DNA from: Clostridiales bacterium
GTDB taxonomy: Bacteria; Bacillota; Clostridia; Oscillospirales; Oscillospiraceae
Direction of reading: 5' to 3'
DNA: 64,000 bases
Assembly (NCBI GenBank): GCA_012838345.1
Contig: DUPK01000078.1
Span: forward strand, 24,793 to 88,792
The notes beneath the pieces are model-generated. The model did not search any database. It was given only the letters and a program-made list of their open reading frames with translations, and had not been told where the DNA came from. Shown here piece after piece: positions 57,539 through 64,000 of the stretch. Each line of letters opens with the position of its first letter. Position 1 is the first letter of the stretch. The position numbers were made by a program, and so were the translations under genes.

Positions 57539-59683
57539 TTAACCAACCTTTTCAAGCGATATGCGCTTCTTTTCAACGTCAACCTCAATAACCCGCACCT
57601 TGATAATGTCTCCTATACTGACGACGTCCCTTGCGCGCTTTACATATCTTTCTGACAGGCGGCTTATATGGATAAGCCCATCCTGATGCACGCCAATATC
57701 CACGAAAGCGCCGAAATCGGTCACATTCCGCACAGTGCCCGTAAGCTCCATGCCGGGCTTTAAGCTCGTTATGTCCATCACGTCGGTGCGCAGTATCGGC
57801 TTTGGCAGCTCGTCGCGGGGGTCGCGCCCCGGCTTTAAAAGCTCCGATACTATGTCGCGCAGCGTCGGCTCGCCGATATTGAGCCTTGCCGCGACGTTTT
57901 CCCAGCCGAGCTCCGACACGCGCTTTTCAAGCTCGCCTACCTTCCTGTCCTTGACATCCGCCTCGGTATAGCCCATGAGTTTCAGCAGCTTTTTCGCCGC
58001 CTCATAGGATTCCGGGTGCACAGCCGTATTATCAAGCACCTCTTTGCTCTCCGGGACGCGCAGAAAACCTGCGCACTGGGTATATACCTTCTCCCCAATG
58101 CCCTTGACATTCTTCAAGTCCGAGCGCCTTTCAAAACGCCCTGTAGTTACGCGGTAATCATAAATATTCCTCGCAATTTTGGAGTTTATGCCCGCAATAT
58201 GCGAAAGCAGCGAAACCGAAGCGGTGTTCAAATCCGCGCCCACGCTGCTGACGCAGGACTCAACCACTCCGCCGAGCGAATCGCCGAGCTTTTTAGAATC
58301 CAAATCGTGCTGATACTGCCCCACGCCTATGGACTTCGGGTCAATCTTTACAAGCTCCGCGAGCGGGTCCTGCAGGCGCCTTGCTATGGATATAGCAGAG
58401 CGCAGCGACACGTCGTACTCGGGAAACTCTTCGCTTCCGAGCTTCGAGGCGGAATATACCGAGGCGCCCGCCTCGTTTGTAATTATATAGCTGACTTTGC
58501 GCTCTATGCCCTTCAGCAGGTCCGCTATGAAAATCTCGCTCTCATTGGAGGCGGTGCCGTTGCCGATGGATATTATGTCAACCTTAAAGGTATTGATTAT
58601 ATTTGTGAGTATCCGCTTTGCCTCTTGCGTCTTGTTCTGGGGCGGTGTGGGATAAACGACGGTTGTGACCAAAACGTCGCCCAGCTCGTTTACGACCGCG
58701 ACCTTGCAGCCGGTGCGGTAGGCCGGGTCAAAGCCCATAACTACTTTTCCGCGGACGGGCGGCTGGAGCAGAAGACTTTTGAGGTTGTCCTTAAAGACCT
58801 CTATCGCCTGCTCTTCGGCCCTATCGCTTATCATCCCCCGCACTTCGTTTTCCACCGAGGGAGCGATAAGCCTCTTATACGCGTCCTCAACCGCTGCCGC
58901 GACCTCGGTGGTCGACGGCGCCGGGTCCTTTTTGCACATGCGCTCTTTCAGGAAGGATATGATTTTCTCCTCGCCCACCTCAACCTTGACGGACAGAAAG
59001 CCCTCGCGCTCGCCGCGGTTTATGGCAAGCGTCCTGTGAGAGGGTATCCTATTAAGCGCCTCAGAGAAATCGTAGTAAAGCCTGTAAACGGAGTCCTCCT
59101 CCTGCTTCGCTTTTGAGACAAGAAGCCCGTTATTATAGGTGTAGTCGCGAATCCACTTGCGAAACTCGGCGCTGTCGGAAACTCGCTCGGCTATTATGTC
59201 CCTCGCGCCGGCAAGCGCGTCCTCGGCGCTCAGTACTCCCTTTTCCTCGTTTATAAACTCGGAGGCGGCCTTCAGAAGCTCTAGCCCCTTCTCCTGAGAG
59301 AGCAGTATCTCCGCAAGCGGCTCCAGGCCTTTCTCAACCGCAACCGACGCCCTTGTGCGCCGCTTCGGGCGGTATGGCCTGTATATATCGTCTATCTCGG
59401 CGACAGATTCCGCTGCGGAAAGCGCCTTTTCAATTTCGGGCGTCATCTTGCCCTGCTCCGAGATGAGCCTGTGGACGTCCTCGCGCCTATCCTCGACAGC
59501 GCGCAGAGTATTAAGCCGCTCGCTTAAATTCCTGAGTGTTTCGTCGTCGAGGCCGCCCGTAGCCTCCTTGCGATAACGGGCTACGAAGGGCACGGTATTG
59601 CCCTCATCCAGGAGCTTCACCGCGGCCTCCGCCTGCGAAGCCTTAATATTCAGTTCCTTTGCCAGTTTTTCTATAATATTCAA
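57539..59683 (-). CDS. tex: Tex-family transcription accessory / RNA-binding protein
   Basis: 714 aa, standard Tex length. N-terminal helical part (VPFVARYRKEATGGLDDETL), YqgF/RNase H-like domain (GFDPAYRTGCKVAVVNELGD, IGNGTASNESE), helix-hairpin-helix segments (KIARNIYDYRVTTGRFERRS and NVKGIGEKVYTQCAGFLRV) and a C-terminal S1 domain (GTVRNVTDFGAFVDIGVHQD). Binds RNA or structured DNA and affects transcription. 3 bp from the neighbouring GT4-csaB stop, same operon. Confidence 0.95.
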   Translation of the reverse strand: MNIIEKLAKELNIKASQAEAAVKLLDEGNTVPFVARYRKEATGGLDDETLRNLSERLNTLRAVEDRREDVHRLISEQGKMTPEIEKALSAAESVAEIDDIYRPYRPKRRTRASVAVEKGLEPLAEILLSQEKGLELLKAASEFINEEKGVLSAEDALAGARDIIAERVSDSAEFRKWIRDYTYNNGLLVSKAKQEEDSVYRLYYDFSEALNRIPSHRTLAINRGEREGFLSVKVEVGEEKIISFLKERMCKKDPAPSTTEVAAAVEDAYKRLIAPSVENEVRGMISDRAEEQAIEVFKDNLKSLLLQPPVRGKVVMGFDPAYRTGCKVAVVNELGDVLVTTVVYPTPPQNKTQEAKRILTNIINTFKVDIISIGNGTASNESEIFIADLLKGIERKVSYIITNEAGASVYSASKLGSEEFPEYDVSLRSAISIARRLQDPLAELVKIDPKSIGVGQYQHDLDSKKLGDSLGGVVESCVSSVGADLNTASVSLLSHIAGINSKIARNIYDYRVTTGRFERRSDLKNVKGIGEKVYTQCAGFLRVPESKEVLDNTAVHPESYEAAKKLLKLMGYTEADVKDRKVGELEKRVSELGWENVAARLNIGEPTLRDIVSELLKPGRDPRDELPKPILRTDVMDITSLKPGMELTGTVRNVTDFGAFVDIGVHQDGLIHISRLSERYVKRARDVVSIGDIIKVRVIEVDVEKKRISLEKVG

Positions 59684-59686
59684 ACC

Positions 59687-61909
59687 TTATTCCTCCAAGA
59701 GCCTTCTTGCCGCCTCGGTGTTGACCTTCTCCATCTCAAGCACATGTCTCATGGATCTTACAAGCTCCATAACGTCGTCGCCCTTTTCAATCGCCCTGTC
59801 TATCATTTCTTTTAAGTTCCTGTCGTCGACGTCATTAAGGTCGCAGTAGAGTTCCTGCCCGATATAGCGCAAAAACGCGCTTACCTTCGGGTCGTAGGCT
59901 ACACCCACAAGCGGTATCCCGTTGCCCGCAGCGAATATCAGGCCGTGCAGTCGCATGGAGACGACCGCCCTCATGCGCGCCATAACTCCTATCGTCTCGC
60001 CCGAGCTCATAACGTTTTTGATGATATGGTACGGAGCCTTTAGCTTTGCCGCAACCTGCTCCGAGGCTTCGACATCTTTCCGGCTGTCGATGGGTATGAA
60101 AACGGGTGTCAGCCCGTACTTTTCAAAAGCATACTCCGCCGCCTCTGCAAAAAGCTTAAGCCTTTCTTCAAAGCCGGGCCATTTTCTTAGGGCAAAGCAG
60201 ATGTAGCTGCCGCTTATCGGTATGCCCTCGCGCAAGAACACGCTGTCCACCGTCTCCTCGCAGGCGGGAGTTAAGGTGAGAGCCGGGTCGGCGCTCAGCA
60301 GGATTTCGGGCTTCGTCACGCCAAGAAGCCTCAGCTCCTCAAGGGAATCCCGCTCCCTGAGCGTTATTATGTCAACCTTGCTGTTGATTACCCTTCCCGC
60401 TAGCCAGCGGTCGAAGCGGTAGTTGACAGGGCCGATTCCGCAGCCGTACATGATGACGCGGTTGCCTAAGCTTTTAGCCGCCCAGATGTTGTACAGGTAG
60501 AAAAACAGCGACCTTCGGCTGGTTACGTCCTGAATAAGGCTGCCGCCGCCGTTTATATACAGCTTTGTCCTTTTCATCGCCCGGCGAAAGCCCAGAATAT
60601 TAAATGTGTAGACAGCCGAGACCCTGTATCTTATCCTTGTCTCGGCGGGATTCTTTGAAAGGACGACAATCGGCAGGTCCGGGTCTATGTGGTGCATCTC
60701 ATTGATTATCGCCTCAAGTATGGCGTCGTCGCCGGCGTTGCCGCGCCCGTAGGCCCCGCAGATGGTGACACCGTCGCGCCTCCTCTCGGCCCTGCGGCGA
60801 TGGTGTCTCAATACCGTTTCATAAATCCTGAGCTGGGTGTTCCTCATCGCCTCCAGCGAGTAACACTCCCTCGCCTTTTCGCCAAGCTTTCTTCCCATCT
60901 TCTGCCTCAGATACGGGTCTCTGGCGAGCGCAAGCAGATGCTTTCCGAGCGCCTTGAAATCCCCCGGCGGGAAGAGCAGGCCGTTTATGCCGTTGTCAAT
61001 CAGATAGGGCACCCCTCCGACGCTTGAGCTTATCGTGGGCAGCCACGCCCTCGCGCCTTCGGTCAGGGCGTAGGGGAAGGTCTCGGACAGTGAGGTGAGA
61101 GCATTTATATCCAAAGCCCTGTAGAAAGCGTCCATGTCCTCGACCCAGCCGAGGAACCTAATCTTTTCGGAAACTCCAAGCTCCGCGGCTAATGATTCGA
61201 GCATTTCCCGCTCTTCGCCGTCGCCGGCAATCAGTAAACGCAGGTTTTCGCACTCCTTCTCCGCCTCGGCAAAGCCGCGTATCAGCGTGGCGATGTCCTT
61301 AACCGGATTCAGGCGCGCCGCTATGCCTGCAACGACGTGGGTGTCGGCGTCTATTCCGAATCTGGCAAGGTACTTCTTTCTGTCGAAATCTTTATTATCT
61401 CCATCAAAATCGAGGCCGTTATATATGGTAAAAATCCGCTCTGGCGGGAAGTTGCGGCTAATCAGAAGCTCCGTCATCGCGTCCGACACGCCGACATAGT
61501 AATCGAGATTTCGCAGGGCAATGGCGTTAACGCTGCCGTATACGAGCTTCCCCAATGGCCGCCCCATATAGTCGAGTCTGGGGTCGCTGTGCACCGTCGT
61601 TATCACCGGTTTCCCAAGGCTCTTTTTGAGTAGGCTGCCCATGAAGTTGGCCCTTGAGCCATGGCAGTGTATAAGATCAAAGCCTCCCTCGGCAATCTTC
61701 TTTTTCAGAGCGGATAAATCGGCAAAGAGCCTGCCCGAATTCACGATTTCCGTCGGAATTCCGAGCTGTCTGGCCTCGGCGGCAAAGTCGCCCTCGCGAA
61801 AGCAGATTAGTTCGGCCCTAATCACCTTATTGAGTTCCTGCAGCAGGGACAAAACATGAGTCTTAGCGCCGCCGACGTCCCCGCCGCTTATCAGTGTAAT
61901 TATCTTCAC
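59687..61909 (-). CDS. csaB: Fusion of GT4 glycosyltransferase and CsaB-type polysaccharide pyruvyl transferase
   Basis: 740 aa in one frame. Residues 1-370: GT4 glycosyltransferase (GGDVGGAKTHVLSLLQEL, DLIHCHGSRANFMG, IYNGLDFD, ALTSLSETFPYALTEGARAW, GGVPYLIDNGINGLLFPPGD). From about 378: pyruvyl transferase (ICGAYGRGNAGDDAILEAII, YINGGGSLIQDVTSRRSLFF, YGCGIGPV, SADPALTL, MRLHGLIFAAGNGIPLVGVA). CsaB moves pyruvate from PEP to ManNAc of the secondary wall polymer, making the ligand for SLH domains. The GT part may add the sugar that is then pyruvylated. First gene of the leftward operon. It connects with the SLH proteins at 38993 and 49775. Confidence 0.92.
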   Translation of the reverse strand: MKIITLISGGDVGGAKTHVLSLLQELNKVIRAELICFREGDFAAEARQLGIPTEIVNSGRLFADLSALKKKIAEGGFDLIHCHGSRANFMGSLLKKSLGKPVITTVHSDPRLDYMGRPLGKLVYGSVNAIALRNLDYYVGVSDAMTELLISRNFPPERIFTIYNGLDFDGDNKDFDRKKYLARFGIDADTHVVAGIAARLNPVKDIATLIRGFAEAEKECENLRLLIAGDGEEREMLESLAAELGVSEKIRFLGWVEDMDAFYRALDINALTSLSETFPYALTEGARAWLPTISSSVGGVPYLIDNGINGLLFPPGDFKALGKHLLALARDPYLRQKMGRKLGEKARECYSLEAMRNTQLRIYETVLRHHRRRAERRRDGVTICGAYGRGNAGDDAILEAIINEMHHIDPDLPIVVLSKNPAETRIRYRVSAVYTFNILGFRRAMKRTKLYINGGGSLIQDVTSRRSLFFYLYNIWAAKSLGNRVIMYGCGIGPVNYRFDRWLAGRVINSKVDIITLRERDSLEELRLLGVTKPEILLSADPALTLTPACEETVDSVFLREGIPISGSYICFALRKWPGFEERLKLFAEAAEYAFEKYGLTPVFIPIDSRKDVEASEQVAAKLKAPYHIIKNVMSSGETIGVMARMRAVVSMRLHGLIFAAGNGIPLVGVAYDPKVSAFLRYIGQELYCDLNDVDDRNLKEMIDRAIEKGDDVMELVRSMRHVLEMEKVNTEAARRLLEE

Positions 61910-62229
61910 AAATTCCTCCGAAAAACGTAAATTTTTTCGCCTGCTCTTGTTAAATCCCGGATAATATTATACAATGTGGTTTAAGATTTTCATTGTATAA
62001 TACTTATTGCCGCCGTTTTATATAGGTACTTGTCCTGCGGCATGAATACTGTCGCTCCGTATTTTAAGGCTAAAACAGCGCCGTATTGTGTAAACCGCCG
62101 GTCTCCGGTTATTTGCAATAGCCGGCAGCGGCGTTTCACAGCAAAAATACGGCGGGTACCCAAGCCTTTGGACCTTGAAATATTATACAATACGAAACCT
62201 CATAAAGCAACCTGAAAGGATGGCAGTCC
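61910..62229. promoter_or_regulatory. Divergent intergenic region with repeats and a long stem-loop
   Basis: Between the GT4-csaB operon and the DUF4330-like gene. It contains a 12-bp perfect inverted repeat (61965-61976 with 61991-62002), each arm holding TATAAT in the outward direction, and a third TATTATACAAT at 62181-62191. It also has a foldable segment whose ends are CCGTATTTT (62057) and AAAATACGG (62152). No ORF is supported. Confidence 0.5.
61965..62002. repeat. Perfect 12-bp inverted repeat
   Basis: TATTATACAATG and CATTGTATAATA separated by 14 bases. Either arm can serve as a -10 box of divergent promoters, or the pair can be a repressor site. Confidence 0.7.
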
Positions 62230-62724
62230 ATGCAGAAAGAAAGAAAGAGAATAAACATTGTAGACATCATTATTATCCTTGTCATACTGGCCGTCGCGGC
62301 GTTTTTTGGAATGAAGTTTTTCGGCGGCGCTGGAAAGAATATTGCAAACCCCGGCGAGATAACCTTTACCGTTCTCGTAGAGGCAGTCCCCGCGGAGTCA
62401 TATGAAAATCTCAAGGACACCCTGCCCTCAAAGGCAATAGCCGGCGGCAGCTACATCGATTGCGAGATAAAAAGTGTCACGGCTGAGCCCTGCATAGTCA
62501 ATAAAATAGAAAGAACCCATATGAACAACCCCTATGTAATAACTGAGGTAGCCCCTGGCGGAGATTATGTCAACCTCACCTTTACGATAACCGCCACCGT
62601 CAACCTCGACTCAATCCTGACCGAGGTCGGGACGCAGGAGGTCAGGGTCGGGCGCAGCCATATAGTCAAGACAAAGCACTTTGAATTTACCGGTACTATT
62701 TTAACCGTGGACAGGGCGGAATAG
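62230..62724 (+). CDS. DUF4330-like membrane-anchored protein
   Basis: 164 aa. A short basic N-terminus, one membrane segment (VDIIIILVILAVAAFFG) and an extracellular beta-rich domain (EITFTVLVEAVPAESYENLK). It resembles the DUF4330 family, of unknown function. Ribosome site GAAAGGATG; 4 bp before the histidine phosphatase fusion, so co-transcribed with it. Confidence 0.8.
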   Translation: MQKERKRINIVDIIIILVILAVAAFFGMKFFGGAGKNIANPGEITFTVLVEAVPAESYENLKDTLPSKAIAGGSYIDCEIKSVTAEPCIVNKIERTHMNNPYVITEVAPGGDYVNLTFTITATVNLDSILTEVGTQEVRVGRSHIVKTKHFEFTGTILTVDRAE

Positions 62725-62728
62725 CCTG

Positions 62729-63874
62729 ATGACCAAGGTATATATAGTAAGGCACGCCGAGGCGGAGGGCAATCTCTACCGGCGCATACACGGGCAGTAT
62801 GACAGCTTGCTGACAGAGATGGGCATGCGCCAACTTGAAGCGCTGCGCAAAAGGTTTGAAAACATCCATATCGATGCGGTTTACTCCAGTGACCTTTACA
62901 GGGCGCGGATGACGGCCTCAGCGATATATGAGCCGAAATCCCTGCCGCTTGTGACCATGCCGGAGCTGCGCGAGGTGAGCATGGGCATATGGGAAGATGT
63001 CTGCTGGGCGGAGGTTGAGCGCTTTATGCCCGAGCAGTACAGGTTCTACAACACCGAGCCGCATAAATGGTGTATCGAGGGCTGCGAGAGTTTCTACAGG
63101 CTCTCGGAGCGCATAATGGGTGCAATCACCAGCCTTGCAAAAAAGCACGAGGGGCAGAGCATAGCAGTAGTGACCCACGGCGGGGCTATTCGGTCCATGC
63201 TGTGCAATATAATGGGCCTGCCGCCCGAGGAGATATGCAAGGTCTATTACTGCGACAACACCGCCGTTTCCCTGCTGGTATATGAAAACGGCAAGTTCAA
63301 AATAGAATATATGAACGACAACTCCCACCTTCCCGATGAGCTCAGCGCCTTTAAGAGGCAGACCTGGTGGAAGGAAAAGACTTTTACGGACAACACCAAT
63401 ATGTACTTCCGCCCCATGGACCTGGATAAGCGGGGTGAGCGTTATCTTGAGTGCTACCGAGACTCCTGGCGCGAGGCGCACGGCGACCTTAGCGGCTTTA
63501 CCGACGCATTTCTGGATAGGGCGAAGGCCCGCAGCCGTGAGTTTCCGATGTCCGTCACGGAGGCCTACCTGGGCGATAAGCCCATCGGCGTTCTTGAGCT
63601 CAACACAGAGCGTGACGCAGACAAGGGAGCCGGCTGCATAGCCTTCTATTATATCGACAAAGAGTATCGCGGGAAGGGGCTTGCCGTACAGCTTTTGGGC
63701 CAGGCGACCTCCGTATACCGCAAACTGGGGCGGAAAACCCTCCGCCTGCGCGTGGCAAAGACAAACAAAAGGGCAATAAACTTCTACAGGAAACACGGCT
63801 TTAAGCATGTCGCCACTGAGCAGGGCGCCGTTTGTCCCCTGCTGGTGATGGAAAAAAATATAGCTTTGGAGTAG
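62729..63874 (+). CDS. Histidine phosphatase - GNAT acetyltransferase fusion
   Basis: 381 aa. Residues 1-205: histidine phosphatase superfamily (phosphoglycerate mutase/CobC-like) with VRHAEAEGN, YSSDLYRARMTA, the acidic residue region LREVSMGIWE and VVTHGGAIRS. Residues 215-381: GNAT fold with FYYIDKEYRGKGLAVQLLGQ, RVAKTNKRAINFYRKHGF, the acetyl-CoA loop pattern R/Q-x-x-G-x-G/A being RGKGLA. Both halves look complete. Substrates unknown; the pairing suggests that one metabolite is dephosphorylated and acetylated, or simply a linked housekeeping pair. Confidence 0.9.
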   Translation: MTKVYIVRHAEAEGNLYRRIHGQYDSLLTEMGMRQLEALRKRFENIHIDAVYSSDLYRARMTASAIYEPKSLPLVTMPELREVSMGIWEDVCWAEVERFMPEQYRFYNTEPHKWCIEGCESFYRLSERIMGAITSLAKKHEGQSIAVVTHGGAIRSMLCNIMGLPPEEICKVYYCDNTAVSLLVYENGKFKIEYMNDNSHLPDELSAFKRQTWWKEKTFTDNTNMYFRPMDLDKRGERYLECYRDSWREAHGDLSGFTDAFLDRAKARSREFPMSVTEAYLGDKPIGVLELNTERDADKGAGCIAFYYIDKEYRGKGLAVQLLGQATSVYRKLGRKTLRLRVAKTNKRAINFYRKHGFKHVATEQGAVCPLLVMEKNIALE

Positions 63875-63877
63875 ATT

Positions 63878-64000
63878 ATGCGGCGTAGATGGATTATCAC
63901 AGGCTTTTGCCTTGCGGCGTTGCTCGCCCTATTCCTGAATTGGATGGCAAACACGCCGCCGGCCACCCTGCCGGCGGCTGTTTCTTCTGTTGTGATTACC
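63878..64000 (+). CDS. Start of an exported or membrane-anchored protein (3' end outside window)
   Basis: 41 codons are visible: MRRRWIITGFCLAALLALFL, then NWMANTPPATLPA. Arg-rich start plus hydrophobic core is a signal peptide or membrane anchor. It begins 3 bp after the preceding stop. A GC-rich hairpin lies inside it, so it might alternatively be a short frame before a terminator. Family cannot be told. Confidence 0.5.
   Translation, partial: MRRRWIITGFCLAALLALFLNWMANTPPATLPAAVSSVVIT
63955..63985 (+). terminator. Possible terminator or intragenic hairpin
   Basis: GCCGCCGG / CCGGCGGC with an 8-base loop, followed by T-rich TGTTTCTTCTG. It lies inside the partial ORF at the window end; the two readings compete. 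Confidence 0.4.

Noticed and set aside
4100..64000. Treating everything right of the recombinase as one huge skin element or ICE
   Set aside because: The region contains essential chromosomal genes (metK and others), no conjugation or phage structural genes, and no sigK N-terminus at its end.
1..64000. CRISPR arrays, rRNA genes, IS elements, toxin-antitoxin or secondary-metabolite clusters
   Set aside because: No regularly spaced repeats, rRNA stretches, transposase motifs or paired small toxin genes were seen on either strand.

Overview
The window reads as a chromosome segment of an anaerobic, spore-forming Firmicute of the class Clostridia, most likely Oscillospiraceae-like. This is an inference from gene content: spoIIE, a spore-photoproduct-lyase homologue, the 3' end of sigK, luxS/mtnN, S-layer-homology (SLH) proteins and a csaB-type pyruvyl transferase. 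There is no rRNA operon, CRISPR array, IS transposase or intact prophage. There is one tRNA gene, tRNA-Pro(CGG).

Left part (1-8.2 kb): the end of an EAL-domain protein, a fused shikimate dehydrogenase/shikimate kinase followed by aroQ, and then the last 25 codons of sigK on the minus strand. These abut a perfect 7-bp inverted repeat and a large serine recombinase. This is the arrangement expected of one end of a skin-like element that splits sigK. The sigK N-terminus is not in the window. A small ORF, a two-repeat lipoprotein, tRNA-Pro and a PucR/CdaR-type regulator follow.

8.2-17.7 kb: one long rightward transcription unit. It encodes two subunits of the 2-hydroxyacyl-CoA dehydratase/benzoyl-CoA reductase family, a class III CoA-transferase and a complete peptide-type ABC importer (binding lipoprotein, two permeases, two ATPases). 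The first dehydratase subunit lacks the cluster-binding cysteines and no activator ATPase is present. The unit looks like an import-and-dehydrate or reduce catabolic module of unknown substrate, facing the divergent PucR-type regulator.

17.7-34.7 kb: an EF-G paralogue, and a leftward operon metK, GT2 glycosyltransferase, O-antigen-ligase-like protein, rlmB and a degenerate P-type-ATPase-like membrane protein. Then come a rhomboid-like membrane protein, a MarR regulator, luxS-mtnN, a PocR/AraC regulator, ridA and spoIIE.

34.9-45.3 kb: a copper-type P1B ATPase, a MocR-type regulator whose PLP lysine is replaced by arginine, an SLH surface protein, a second and divergent shikimate-kinase-like protein, a ZIP transporter, and an ArsR/HMA/Cd-Zn ATPase operon with a clear 9-2-9 operator.

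45.3-64 kb: a three-gene UDP-L-FucNAc pathway (capE, capF, capG) with a VanZ-like protein; a secreted protein with two different lysozyme domains (GH24 and GH25) flanking SLH repeats; a spore-photoproduct-lyase homologue lacking the H-donor cysteine; and a MATE transporter. A leftward operon follows (GT4-CsaB fusion, tex, pepV, HD hydrolase, MBL hydrolase), then a DUF4330-like protein, a histidine phosphatase-GNAT fusion and the start of an exported protein. The csaB-type domain is expected to pyruvylate the wall polymer that SLH proteins bind, which links it to the two SLH proteins here.

Family assignments come from reading motifs, without database searches. Statements about missing catalytic residues rest on remembered family motifs and should be checked by alignment.
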